From the NCBI GenBank assembly GCA_947396885.1, contig OX377202.1, forward strand, positions 59,484,034 through 59,548,033: DNA of 64,000 nucleotides, read 5' to 3'. Below, one piece after another: positions 9,043 through 20,204 of the stretch (position 1 is the first letter of the stretch; every line of letters starts with the position of its first letter). The stretch is from Heligmosomoides polygyrus polygyrus (Eukaryota > Nematoda > Chromadorea > Rhabditida > Heligmosomidae). A model generated the notes under the pieces. It did not search any database and was not told where the DNA came from. It was given only the letters and a program-made list of their open reading frames with translations. The position numbers and the translations under genes were made by a program.

Positions 9043-10949
9043 ATTTGCCCTTCTCAGTTGCATTCTCCTTCCAATGGATATGGTGGAATTTGCACCTACA
9101 TCAGCAGTGCGGCGAAAGCCGCAACACGACAACAAGAGTACCGCAGCTACCTGTCAGTGAACACGGTATCACTGATGAAACATCGACAAACTCTGAAGAA
9201 AAACGTTGCAACGGCGGTCGACCGAGTTAGCTACATAGAAACATGTAAATTGCTGAGGCAAATGATAAAAGATGATATCCGCAAACACCATTGTCAACTC
9301 GTTGAGAAGGCCATTCGATCAAACCGCTCTTTCAAGAGGATTATACATGAAGCACGGTTGGAAAGAAGCAATTGTTCCAGTTGAGGAAAACCAAAGACGA
9401 GATTAGCTTGGCGATAAAACACTTCTACGAGCAGCTGTACGCATCTACGGTTACTGTCACATATACACCAATCGACACGGATATTCAATGTCCATTATTT
9501 CTGCAAGGTGAAATAGAGGCAGCCTTCAAATCCATGAAAACAGGGACAACCCCAGGACATGATCGTATTGCTACGGAGATGCTGCAGCTAGGCACAAATA
9601 GTCTTGTTCCACTAATAACTGAATTCTTCAACCACTGTTTGTGCACTTTATCCGTACCCGAGAAGCTGACAGATTCCGTAACCGTACTTCTGCATAAGAA
9701 AGGCGACCCAGTTAAGCTGAAAAACTACCGTCCAATATCTCTCCTGTCTGTTTTATACAAAGTTCTCACGAGAGTAATTCTGAAGCGACTCGAACTGGTA
9801 TTGGACGCAGAGCAACCTCCTGAACAAGCTGGTTTTCGAAAAAACTACTCCACTATCGATCATCTACATGCTGTAAATCATCTGATTGAACGATGCACCG
9901 AATACCAAATACCTCTCTTCATAACTTTCATTGACTATGAGAAGGCCTTTGATACAGTGGAAGTGAATGCGTTATGGACGGTCCTTCAAGAACAAGGAGC
10001 GAATCATCAGCTTATAGAACTGCTTCGTGAAATCTACTCAAAAGCGCAGTCTACAATTCGTCTCGGAGGAACAGATGTTCCAATAAGAGTTTGTCGAGGA
10101 GTCCGCCAAGGTGATACGATTTCACCAAAACTATTCACCTCTACGTTGAAGCATATTTTTCGAAAACTTTGAATGGTTATGGAATATCAGTTAACGGAGC
10201 TTGGCTCACCAACCTTCGCTTTGCTGACGACGTTGTTCTAATTGCAAAAACCGAGGAAGAACTGCAAACCATGATTAACGAATTAGATCAAAACTCGCTT
10301 AGTTGTGGTTTGAAAATAAGTGCCTCAAAAACGAAGATAATGGCGACATCTGACACATCCATCACCCTCAGGGGAAAAGACGTCGACAGTGTGAAGTCTA
10401 TCATACACCTGGGACAAAATATCTCCCTCACTCGAGATCCCTCCAAAAAAATCACCCGTAGAATTCGTGCAGGCTGGAGCAATTCCTGTCGATATGCAAA
10501 CTTTTTAACATCGAGGACAGTCGAGATGAAGTGGAAGAGACGCCTGTTTAATATGTGTATGTATATTGCCGTCAATGCTGTATGGAGCTGAGACCTGGAC
10601 TCTATCAAAGTCAGCCAAGGATAAACTTGCAGCAGCACAAAGGCGCATGGAACGTCAAATGGTTGGAGTGAGTCTTCGAGATAGAAAGCGAAACGTGTGG
10701 CTGCGAGGAATTACTAAAGTCAAAGATGTGGTTGACTGTGCCATGGTAAGAAAATGGACATATTGCTGGAAGATCTCTAATACTGTTGATAATAAGTGGT
10801 CTCGTCAGATTGTGGAGTGGTGTCCGCCTTCCAAACGAACAGTGGGACGACCTAAATCTAGATGGCGGGATGTATTCCAGAAAGCTTTGGAACATGCAAT
10901 TGGCAAGAAGAAGCAAGAACGAAAACGAAACGCGAATGGATCGATCTAA
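9043..10949 (+). pseudogene. LINE reverse transcriptase and C-terminus
   Basis: Continues the LINE protein after the composite insertion. Reverse transcriptase motifs in order: GTTPGHDRIATEML, NYRPISLLSVLYK, FITFIDYEKAFDTV, RGVRQGDTISPKLF and FADDVVLI (catalytic FADD near 10215). A C-terminal region follows with MLYGAETW and GRPKSRWRD. Frames break near 9375, at 10168-10170 (one T missing in a T run, producing a stop just before the FADD block) and near 10560. Otherwise the coding sequence is well preserved. Function: cDNA synthesis at the nicked target. Confidence 0.92.
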
Positions 10950-11064
10950 TGAGATGCCGCATATTGTAAAATATTGGAAGTCATATAAATAAAAATAAAT
11001 AAATAAATATGGTAGTTCAAAATGAAGCACTCAAAACGCTGGGAGCTTTCCGGACAATCTAATA

Positions 11065-11531
11065 GGAAAGCGAAATAGAGGGTGTTAGCATTCCGACTTT
11101 GATTGATTCTTCATCGGACCACTCAAACTTCCTTGGCAATTCAACGGCAGCACTGCAAATCGCTTCAGAGAAACCTCAGGCCACCACCACCACTAATGGT
11201 CTTAATGACAGCAGAAGACAGAGTTTTGAGTCACTCTAATGGTCGGTTCGAATAAGCGCTTTTTTCCGATACACAAGCCCAAGTCAGCCTGCATTTAGGA
11301 AAGCCAACTGAGTATCTGGCCCAGCACGTCAAGGATGGAACAGCGCTTGGTGTTCTTATTTAGTGGAATGCCCAAAACGCCGCCGTTCTACTACACTGCT
11401 CTTAGGCTCAAACTCCCTGAAATTGAAAAAAACGTCACTTTGGAGCATTGTTCGTGGCACTCTACCAATCTTCGTTGAAATCAACACAATGAATAAAAAA
11501 AGAATAGCATGGAAACGGTCTTCCAACTCAC
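11065..11531. other. KCNQ gene interior, no feature recognised
   Basis: This lies on the 3' side of the last visible KCNQ exon and therefore within the next intron if the gene continues leftward. The donor GTGAGT adjoins the exon at 11531-11526. No S3-S6 channel sequence is recognisable here or elsewhere to the left. Confidence 0.4.
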
Positions 11532-11658
11532 CAATAAAAGAGATGGGCTTTTTGGCGAAGCGAAGCCGACCCCAAAAACCGAGGTACTTTGAGCGGCAAC
11601 CGGCTGCCCACAGTCGTACACAGTACTCTATCGCGAAAAATATCACGAGGAAGATCTC
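11532..11658 (-). CDS. KCNQ: KCNQ exon: S2 and S2-S3 loop
   Basis: The 127-bp exon is bounded by the acceptor AAATTTCAG and the donor GTGAGT. It encodes 42 residues plus one base, starting [17 protein letters not shown] and ending [10 protein letters not shown]. It joins in phase 0 to the S1 exon 7.4 kb upstream, reproducing the conserved KCNQ1 order ...LFxx-EIxLVxFFxxEYxVRLWxAGCRSKY. The basic residues of the loop that help set PIP2 sensitivity in the family are kept. Confidence 0.93.
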
Positions 11659-14600
11659 CTGAAATTTGAGCAGAGGTTCTTGCAGAAGTGAATCCCTTCA
11701 CTGGAACCAAATCTACACGGAAAGGGGACGTTCATGAAGAATGGAGACCGACTGCACACTAATGTCATGAACTCAGGACTACTAGCGCGTTTTGTCAACT
11801 TGAAGCAATGAGAGTCATCAATGCTTTTAGTTTTAGCGAAAACTGCATAGAAGACGTTGGTCTTCTCTCCAGCCGACCCATAATTAAGAGAACAACTCTC
11901 AGCCTTCATTTAAGGGGGTTGCAAAGGCAACGAGTATGACACTCGACTGCTCAGCTACTCCACGTAAATTACAAGCAGCTCCTAAATGACGGAAACATCT
12001 AGGGTCGTTTAGAAAAGACGTTCTGTGATCTAACAGAGAAGGAAGCACTAAGGGTTAGATCGGGATAGACAGCAAGTGCCGAATGAAATTGGATACATGG
12101 GGGGGGGGGGGGCGGGGGTGCGTATTCCGGGTAGATACTATGATCGGTTCGAGTCGCTCGTAGACGAGCTCTTCCTTATTTCTGGTAAAACTGTGCGATT
12201 TATTGTTCGCCAAAGCACCTTTTCGGAGAGCGTGCAAGAAGTGAACATTCGGAGAACGTTCCCCACTTCCGTGCCTCTCACGGTACTGCTATTCGTCTTG
12301 CACTAAAACTCATCTCAAAGGCCTGGTCCTGCGTTAGCATTATGAACACGCAGTGAAAATACCACAACTACGTGTAGAGAGGACGATGCGGTGAAGAGGC
12401 CACACGAGTTAACGATCTATGCAAGTGAGAGAAGGCTTCCAGAGTTCGACCTTGGAGAGAGAGAGGGAAGAGGCTGTCGCTTGGTGCAGGTCGTCGTCAA
12501 ATTGGAGCTGGTCAACTGCCCCCCCCCTAGTAGAAGAGGAGGGGGTGCCACTGCATGGAAAGTACACTGACGAAAGACTAAAACAATTTTATTGTTGACT
12601 ATTTCATCACCGAATATTACGGGGGTAGCTGAAGTATTGTCGCTGTTGTTGTTTTTGCTAATTTGACCGAAAATATTGCTAGTCATATGATCGCACCCCT
12701 TCCCTCGATTAGGATATAATGGCAATGTGTTTGCTTGCGACCACTTGACTATAGAGGTAAGCGACCAGATTCGGCGGGATTTCGAAGAACTGGTATGCAC
12801 ACGAATGCGTTGTTTCAAACTCTTCGTGAAAGCTCTGAAAGAAAGGAAAGGGTCAAGCTTGAGGTTCGAGAATCGAAGAGGGGGTCATACACTCATGGTA
12901 GGATGTTTTTCCCATCTCCTAACAAGTCGTTTTTTCCAGAGAGTCACGCGTAGCTTCGTTCCCGGAGTTGGGAATATAGAACTGGATATCAAAAAGCTTT
13001 AAAGGCTGATTGTTCTACAGTTAGAGTAAAAGATTTTCATAGAAATGATTCTACCATACGGGCACAATTTCTACACCGTATTCCTTTTAGGCGTTCCTTC
13101 GTACGCTCCATCGCGAACGTTGCTCCTCTTAGGATCTTATGTGTTCTTTTCTGCCTTGACTGGAAGGTCACTTCCCCAATACCTACAACTGTTGATTTTT
13201 TTCGTTGTTCGGGTATCACTTCACCATAAATGTGCTCTGAACACCTGGAACCAGGCAAAGAGTGATACCGAATTAATGGCTAGCGCAACCGCCCAGTGCA
13301 GTGCCGAGAGGAGAATGGGTTCTTGATGACTTAGCGAATACCAATATCCGTATTTATGAAGCCGATAAGGTTACGATAAGAGATAAGGCTACGGTGTAGA
13401 TTTTATGCCCGTATGGCAAAATCATGCTTGTAAGATTTTCTATCGGCAGATTTTGAATCAGTGAAAGGTGTGCAATTTTTTCAGAGTTTTCCTGGACGTT
13501 GAGGGCGTGTGTAGCGCAGTCGGAGGAGGCGCGACTGTCGCGTGCACCCGATACCAGGTTGCTGGTTCGGATTTCCCGCCCAGGCCAACCAAGCCTTCCA
13601 TCCCTCCGGGGGGGTGAGGGACGTTCTGCCTGAAAGCGGCGCGGGCAAAGACGCGGGACAGTGCCTGCGGAGCCAATTAGCGTCGACTCGCGCAGTGACA
13701 CCCGCCGCTTCGCGCTCAGCCAGACAGCCCTCGCCGCAGAGGCGATGCTGACCCGGCCAACTACGGGAGTCGGTAGGTCGACCAGATTTGGTGTGATTAC
13801 AATCGATAGAGAGATAGGAGGCTCAGACGGCTTGCATTGGCAGTCCAGAATATGGGACTGATCTGAACCCTACCATCTCCTATATTAGAATTTCGAGGTC
13901 TATCGAATGAGCCAGGAAAGAAACTTGCCTCAATAACCCTTTCAACAATTTTTTTCAGGCACTGTTTAACTTTCGTTAAATATCAGTTTTTATTTATATC
14001 AGAACTAAATACGATGCATTCTTCCAGGCTACTGATGTGAACTCTACCATCTCCTGTATTATATTCTGTCTAAATAACCCTTGAGGCGGTGACTTTCTAG
14101 GCGTTCTTTGTCTTCGTTAAATATCAGTTTTTATTTATACCAGGATTAATTGCGAGGCATGCTTCCATACTACTGATGTGAATCCTACCATCTCCTGTGT
14201 TAGAATTTCGAGCTCTATCGAATGTTCCAGAAAATAATCCTGCCTCAATAACCCTTGAAGCGAATTTTTCCAGGCGCTGTTTATTTTTCGCTAAATATCA
14301 GTTTTTATTTCATATATCAGGATTAAATGCAAGGTATGCTTCCAGGCTAAAATTGCATGAGGATTCCAATTAGATAGACGAGAGATCTTTTAACAGAAGT
14401 TTAAAGCGTTAGTTTCAACATGACATCCCTTTAGCATTCGAAACTGATCTTTCTCTGGAACTTTTTAATGTACACACAATATATACATCGAAACTAAGCC
14501 TGAATAGGTGGTTCATCAAATCTAATGTTCACGGAGAATAAATTTCATCACACATTACTTCCAATTGCTCGTCCAGTCGTCTGTGGCTTCTAGTGATTTT

Positions 14601-17600
14601 TGACCTCGCGTCCAACAGCCAATGTACCTGCATAGCCAATGTCTCCTCCACCAATTAACGAGTTAGGAAACACTCATAAAATTTCTTGAGAAAACTAGAG
14701 TACTTTGGTGTTCTTAGGAGGTCTACCGACTGTCAAATCGAGCTCATCGCACTGAAGGATCATAATGTCGTTTTCAAAAAGGCTGAGCACTTGGGGTGCT
14801 CTTAGAATGTCTCTCGTCTATCTAGTTATATTCCTCGCGCAATTTCAGCCTGGAAGCACGCTTCACAATTAATTTTGATATATATATGTATATATATAAC
14901 CGATATTTAAGGAAAGTAAACAACGACTAAAAGCCGCCTTAAGGGTTATTTAGACAGGATAATTTTTAGCTCATTTGATAGAGATCGAAATTCTAATACA
15001 GGAGATGGTAGAGCTCACATCACTAGCCTGGAAGCATGCCTTGTAGTTAATTCTGATATAAATAAAAACGGATATTTAACGAAAGTTAAACAGCGCCTGG
15101 AAAAAAAATTGTTGAAAGGCTTATTGAGGCAAGATTATTTTCTGGCTCATTCGATAGAGTTCGAAATTCTAATATAGGAGATGGTAGGGTTCAGATCAGT
15201 CCCATATTCTGGACTGCCAATGCAAGCCGTCTGAGCCTCCTATCTTTCTATCGATTTTAATCACACCAAATCTGGTCGACCTACCGGCTCCCGTAGTTGG
15301 CTGGGTCAGCATCGCCTCTGCGGCGAGGGCTGTCTGGCTGAGCGCGAAGCGGCGGGTGTCGCTGCGCGAGTCGACGCTAATTGGCTCCGCAGGCACTGTA
15401 CCGCGTCTTTGTCTGCGCCGCTTTCAGGCAGAACGTCCCCCTCCCCCTCCGGGGTCGGTGAATTGGTACCAGACTTGTCTGGGAAGGATAGAGCGCTGAC
15501 TTGTTCATCGGCTGGCCACCGCAAGTCATTGTATGGCCAAATACGCATTCATGTCGCCTCCACGACATCCCGTAGAAGTAGAATGCGCTGGCGCATCCCA
15601 GAAGGGATTGAGTAACGCCGTCCTTTATCCTTTATCCTTATCCTTTCCTGGACGTCATGGAAGCGAAAGTTTTTTACTTGAAGGACCGACATCTACGTAT
15701 TCAACTTTAGTTTTTTGCTTCGAGGTCATTAAAGGAGAGTCTCGACTTAGACCCTGTAAGTGTTGAATCATTTTGCCTACATTAGGTCATCGTAATAGCT
15801 ACCGCTTCCAGTATCCCACTATTCAAAGAAAAAATCGTGAAAAACTCTCTTTTTTACCGAGGTGCTCGTTGGTTACAAATGTTACCTCCAGGCCTTTTAG
15901 AGTTACCAAATACTTTTGTTTTTCGAAAAAGTTTGAGGAAAGTAGACCTAATTTCAACATCACCTCACTGATATCACCTAAGGGCAACATTGCAGTCCTT
16001 CCTTCTCCTTAGCCTCTAATTCATAGCTCTGTCATGCCTTGGCTTCACACAAGCAAACATGTTGCTTTGGTGTATTTGTTTTCTCATGTTATTTGTTCTA
16101 ATTCATGTTCCTATTTGTTTCTATTTTTGTACTCAAATTTTTCCGTTTTCTTTTGCTTTCCGGCCCACCTTTGCTGCTTTTATCTTTTTCTTCCATGGCA
16201 GTTTCTGTTTGCTCTCCTATCTAACTCTAGGACATTTCTTCCCTCCTCCTACACCACACGTTACGCGGGTGTTGATGGACGATGGAGTTGACGGACCTAC
16301 TAAGTTGGTATTTGGAGCCGTCTTCGATTACGAGTTGCAGTGTTTGGCGGGCCACTGCTCTTCTCCAACAATAGCTCCACAAATCAACCCCTCACTCCCC
16401 AATTTTTTCTTTGCCTTGTGTCAAAATATTTCGCTTCTCCTTGTTTTTCTTCTCAGCAGTTCTTTCCCTTTCCTTCAATTAGCACGTAACGGTGTTCAGC
16501 TTTGGTTTGTTGAGCTTTCTCGTTTTTTTATCATGTTGTGTTACTAATTACATTGTGTCCATGGATCTCTTGTATTCTAGAATTGTGTGCGCATTTATGT
16601 GCAAATAAATAAAAAATAAATAAATAAATAAACTGCACTCTATAAAATGTCAAGTGTAAGCTAGTAAAGATGACTGAAATGCTTTCCCTACAAGGCTTTT
16701 TGCAGCGCTCTTCGAATCGTTTACGGGATACCAAGCTAAGGATGGACTTCTCACGGAAATACTCTTCTCCCTCCTGAAGGAAACAACATCAGAAAGTGAA
16801 ATTGCGCCCTATAAAATTTCGAACCTTGCTTGACACACAAAGGTAAAACCAGGTTGCTCTGAATCAATTTCTTGTATGATCATGCGTTTCGATTTTGCAT
16901 CATTTGATGAAAAAAATCGACCCCCTCCCTGATCACATAGAAGCTGACAATTTTCGAACCTGCTTTTTATAGAATTTTCATTTCCTTTTTTCCTCTCTAT
17001 GAATTTCTCGGAGGCTCCAAAAAATCTTCGATTTAAAGCCGTTTGCGTGGACTTCTCGCCTAAATAATTTTCTGCGATCTGGCAGGAAATAGCATCAGAG
17101 AGTAAAGTTGTTTCGTATAAAATTTTAGGTTCTGACTAATATAAAAAAGGAAAAAGAAGAAAAAAGAGAAAGAAAAGAAAAGAAAGAAGCAAGAAGAAAA
17201 AGAAAAAAGAAAGAGAAAAGAGAAAAAAGAAGAAAAAAGAGGAAAACCAAGCCTCTCCGTTGCGATCCGATGCGATTAGGACGGATGGTATTCAACATTC
17301 TCGTTTTTCATGAAAAATAATTTATTGGCTAGAACAGACCACTTATATATAGTTAAGCCTATATAGTAAAACTCTGCCACAAAAAATTTCAGGTCTTGTC
17401 CAGTCCACAGTAAAAAAAACTCATAATTTTCTGTACCGAGCAGGTTGGATCAAGCTCTGGTCGATCGTCCACCGACGTCAGTAGAGCGACAAAATTGGAA
17501 GTTCACAAAAATGCTCATAACTTGGAAAGTTTTCTGAACTTCTAAAAGCCAATGGCTTTTTAAAAATTAGAAAGAAGCTTTCTTAATGTGGAAAAAACTG

Positions 17601-19425
17601 CTTGCGAAAAAGAAGTCTTCATGTGGGGCGGGTAGGGTTTGGTTTTTGACCGGAAAAATTGGAAAGGTTTTGTATAAATGAAGTAGGAATATCTCTTTTT
17701 TGCAAACTGATTCCTGCATGGAATAAACGAATTTTCCTCTAGTGTTCAAAAATTCCTTGATTTTTTTTTGAGTTTCGAGGAATTTTTCGAGTTATGATCA
17801 TTTATACAAAATCTCTTCTTTTTATTCGGTCTACTCAAACTCTACTCGCCCCGCATAAAGACCTTTTTTCCGAAAGCAGCTTCTTACATCTTAGAAATGC
17901 TTTTTCTCCTATTTAAAAGGATGTCATTAGCTTTCTCAAAGTTCAAAAAACTTACAGAGTTACGAGCGTTTTTGTGAACCTTCAATTTTGTCACTCCGCT
18001 GACGTTGGTGGAAGATCGACAAGAGGTTGGTCCAATCTGATCGACTCAAGAAATCATGGTCATCAAATGTGTATTGCCAAAGATGTAAAATTTTTGCAGC
18101 AATTTAATCGTATAGATGGTTTGCTCCAGGTAGAAAAATTTTATTTTCACGCAAAACGAGAAATTTGAAAACCATCCGTCCTAATCATATCGTAGATCGC
18201 CTCGGAGTATGGTTTTTGGTACTGTATAGTAATCGGATTTTGAAATTTTATATGGAACAATTTCACTCTCTGGTGGTATTTCCTTCAGATGGGAGGAAAT
18301 TATTTCCACGAGAAGTCCATCCTTCGGTAGCGACTCCGTCATCGCTTCGTGCAGTTCCTAAAAAAAATCTAGGGGGAGCACTCAAGTCATTTTTAGCAGA
18401 TAAGACCCCTCGAAAATTTATGAAGTACAATTTCGGATGCAGATGTTGCTCTTTAAGGAAGGAAAATGTATCGTATCCATGAGATCTTCAGAAAATCTGA
18501 AAAGTTGAACTCGTTGCGATTAATTCGGAAACCGCTCGCAAATGTTTTTCATTTTTAACTGCAGAACAATCAGTATTCAATGCGCTTATCAATATTGTGC
18601 TTTAATCAAGTAAATTCTTTAATCAAACAACCAATAACATGTCTTCTTCTTTGAGCGAATCTCCACGGTGACGAAACTACGCTTGGGAAGAAGAACCTGT
18701 TAAGGGGTACAAAAAATCACGTAAAAATTTGAAAAAACGCAGATAAGAAAAAAAACAATGGTGAAGACCAGGGGAGGAGTGTCGTGCCAATTTCAGCAAG
18801 CATCGAAACCCACGCTTGACCTTGGGGTAGGAGCGTCTTGGCATGCGACAGGGACGGATTGAGATGTTGTTGACGCCCATTCGAGCGAGGCAACCATCAC
18901 GGGACTGCCGACTACACATTTGACTGGGTAAAAATAAGGATGAAGGGATCACCTTCATTCCTTTCATATCGTACAGCATTGCTACAACTGTGACTATCAG
19001 TACAGCTAATTGCCGGCCCCGAGTGAGCTTGCCCAGAGAGGAGTTAAGAAAGCAGAAAACGTGTCTCTGAAGCAAAGAACGTGACTATGAACACGTACCA
19101 GAGAAAAAAGCAGTTCGCCAGCGAACCTGCTGTGCTGCTCGACAGTGGAGAGCACACTGAGGATAAGGCACACCAGCACTACTACAAAAACACTGAAAAG
19201 TCGTGCATCTCTTGAGCAGTGCCGGCGGAAGCGCCTCCATCGGAACCGACCTGAAGTGGTACATGAAACATCGCCAGCCGGCGGGTCGCTCGAGGCAGTT
19301 GTAGACCTGAAACGACGAGGAGCTGCTACGCGTTGCGGCGCCCGAGACACCCAACGAACCTTGCTCTGCAGGGTGGGCTTGGCCGCCTTGCGCTCCCTCT
19401 GCGTCTTGTACCGCGAGTCGAACAT
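11532..19425 (-). CDS. KCNQ: KCNQ1-type potassium channel, N-terminal exons
   Basis: Four minus-strand exons (19425-19360, 19306-19251, 19192-19099, 11658-11532) join in frame with GT-AG introns of 53 bp, 58 bp and 7440 bp. The spliced protein reads [16 protein letters not shown]..., then [15 protein letters not shown]1 ([17 protein letters not shown]), S2 ([19 protein letters not shown]) and the KCNQ-specific S2-S3 loop ([20 protein letters not shown]). This is the KCNQ1/KQT family: plasma-membrane delayed-rectifier potassium channel subunits acting as tetramers. S3, the voltage sensor S4, the pore and the calmodulin-binding tail are missing and probably lie beyond the left window edge. The ATG follows an ATTTCAG acceptor directly, so it is either an SL trans-spliced start or an internal Met after further 5' exons. 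Confidence 0.93.
11659..13028. other. KCNQ large intron, 3' part
   Basis: This is intron sequence between the S1 and S2 exons, closest to the S2 exon. It contains an 11-base G run followed by more G (12101-12117) and short C runs. I see no coding domain or clear repeat. Confidence 0.5.
13029..13445. repeat. small foldback element
   Basis: About 55-bp inverted arms: 13029-13082 (with ACCATACGGGCA) and 13389-13445 (reverse complement with TGCCCGTATGGC), separated by about 300 bp. The arms match with a few changes and small gaps. No target duplication is obvious. It looks like a non-autonomous inverted-repeat element in the KCNQ intron. Confidence 0.6.
13500..15643 (+). mobile_element. tRNA-derived SINE split by foldback element
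   Basis: The SINE body is 13500-13611 plus 15455-15643 (about 300 bp) and is flanked by the target duplication TTTCCTGGACGT (13488-13499 and 15644-15655). Its head has an A-box-like TAGCGCAGTCGG near 13512 and a B-box-like GGTTCGGATTTCC near 13563. The 3' tail is a short run of TTTATCC repeats. Other copies occur at 20205, 21238 (tail only), 44961 and 55375. The interruption at 13612-15444 is a separate transposon. Confidence 0.85.
13612..15444. mobile_element. foldback (MULE-like) transposon in SINE
   Basis: An 1833-bp element with long inverted arms (13612-about 14390 and about 14808-15444), starting GGGxGAGGGACGTTCTGCC at both ends. Each arm contains a GC-rich block of about 250 bp, then tandem 130-180-bp AT-rich units carrying the motif CTACCATCTCCT (three in the left arm, two in the right). 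The flanking duplication is CCCTCCGGGG (13602-13611 and 15445-15454), 10 bp, inside the SINE. Long arms plus a 9-10-bp duplication fit Mutator-like or foldback elements. No transposase is seen in the roughly 420-bp centre. The matching 66-codon frames in both arms are symmetry artefacts. Confidence 0.8.
15656..16030. other. KCNQ intron, no feature recognised
   Basis: Sequence to the right of the SINE's target duplication. No repeat structure or coding motif is visible. Confidence 0.4.
16031..16632 (+). repeat. probable 5'-truncated LINE 3' end
   Basis: T-rich sequence ends in an AAATA-type microsatellite tail (about 16604-16632) like the tail of the LINE at 7079-11008. Open frames here are hydrophobic and T-driven and match no family I know. 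The tail is the only reason to suspect a non-LTR retrotransposon end. Confidence 0.35.
17030..18350. repeat. large palindrome in KCNQ intron
   Basis: Arms of roughly 650 bp face each other around about 17715-17760. Matching landmarks: GGACTTCTCG near 17048 and its complement CGAGAAGTCC near 18320; TTAGGACGGATGGT near 17276 and ACCATCCGTCCTAA near 18170; GACGTCAGTAGAGCGAC near 17473 and its diverged complement near 17992. A polypurine tract interrupts the left arm only. A related unit lies outside at about 16730-16830. Non-autonomous foldback DNA; no coding capacity. Confidence 0.75.
17143..17243 (+). repeat. polypurine (GAAA-type) tract
   Basis: About 100 bases consisting almost only of A and G, in the left arm of the palindrome and absent from the right arm. 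It therefore arose or expanded after the palindrome formed. Confidence 0.85.
18351..19098. other. KCNQ large intron, 5' part
   Basis: Intron sequence directly downstream (minus sense) of the S1 exon donor at 19098-19093. Several open frames exist, but none resembles a known protein. Confidence 0.5.
19099..19425 (-). CDS. KCNQ: KCNQ exon cluster: linker and S1
   Basis: Exon 19425-19360 (66 bp) starts with ATG after an ATTTCAG acceptor and ends AAG before GTTCGT. Exon 19306-19251 (56 bp) carries [18 protein letters not shown] and ends in phase 2. Exon 19192-19099 (94 bp) follows the acceptor CTTTTCAG, completes a Ser codon, encodes S1 and [17 protein letters not shown], and ends before the donor GTACGT. 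The tiny introns are typical of nematode genes. All junctions keep frame, which argues that this part of the gene is functional. Confidence 0.93.
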
Positions 19426-20204
19426 CTGAAATCGCGACACTGCTCCGGGCTGGTAATCCACCAACGATCGATGGTGCTGCGTTAGTTCAGCCGTTGGGCG
19501 GAGACCTACTCATGCCGTGGAAATGGACGGCATCGCACTGATTGATGACGAAGGTGAGGCGTCTAACTGTAGGGCCCTGGTCCTGCTCTCCATTCAGGGC
19601 ATGGTTCTTTGCGGTTCGTGTATCAGTTCTCTCTCACCTCTTTAAATGACGAAATGGCCTTTGGGGGAGTAGTTTGTCTTGTATAATATTAGTCGGATTT
19701 TTGCGGTCTCCGAAGAAGACGAAACCGCCGAATGGGGTTTTTGACAATCCTTGCAGACAGCTTAGCGAGATTACCGTTCCAGCAGGGAACTATAATATAA
19801 ACACTCTGTAGCGCTTCTATGTAGTCTAAGGTTGCGTCTCTACTTACAATTTTAAGTAGATCTTCTTTGACGATTAATTGGGCATTTATTTATATATTTA
19901 TTTATAATTGCACCTTGAGTGCGCTCATAACAAAACAGGGTAGAATCACAAACAGCAATCCAGAAACACACAAAAAAGCAATCCGCACAAATATGATCAA
20001 CAACGCTGATCAGCAAAGTAAAATTAGAGAATCATTATGCACTGCAATTTCGTATTTTTCGGTAATATGTTGCCACTAGAGAAAAAATATACAAGGAGCC
20101 TGAACGATGAGTGGTCATAAAACAATGAAAATAAAATTATAAAAATTCCACTTCATTTAATACAACTAAATCAAGTAGATTGACTATTGTGTAGCAATGC
20201 AAGT
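19426..20204. other. upstream of first visible KCNQ exon
   Basis: The stretch starts with the acceptor CTG (TTTCAG in minus sense) before the first visible exon. A possible minus-strand open piece near 19520-19600 ends in a stop before any donor that would join in frame, so I do not call an exon. It may hold promoter or trans-splice leader sequence. Confidence 0.35.

Larger units (their letters stand above)
7079..11008 (+). mobile_element. RTE-type LINE nested in mariner
   Basis: A non-LTR retrotransposon runs from 7079 to an (AAAT)n tail at 10987-11008. It is flanked by the target duplication ATGGTAGTTC (7069-7078 and 11009-11018), whose single copy is continuous mariner sequence. Content in order: AP-endonuclease domain, a tRNA-like composite insertion, reverse transcriptase, C-terminal domain. 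Nearly full length and only lightly damaged, hence younger than the mariner it entered. Confidence 0.92.
5836..11062 (+). mobile_element. mariner element, split by a LINE
   Basis: Left terminal repeat near 5836 (GGGTTGTCCGGAAAGTTCTC, degraded at the tip) and right terminal repeat ending at 11062 (GAGCTTTCCGGACAATCTAA), with TA at 11063-11064 outside. Without the LINE at 7079-11008 and one copy of its target duplication the element is about 1.29 kb, the normal mariner length. The same terminal-repeat family occurs at 23102-24376 and 42672-43852. A 29-bp tandem duplication (5954-6011) lies between the left end and the transposase start. Confidence 0.9.

Noticed and set aside
13661..15396. Two matching 66-residue proteins in opposite orientation
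   Set aside because: They are the same DNA in the two arms of the foldback element; there is no domain and no other coding sign.
16059..16547. 162-residue hydrophobic open frame
   Set aside because: T-rich composition produces Phe/Leu runs; there are no conserved motifs, and it sits before an AAAT tail.
19500..19620. Upstream KCNQ exon
   Set aside because: The open piece runs into TGA before a donor that could join in phase to the exon at 19425.
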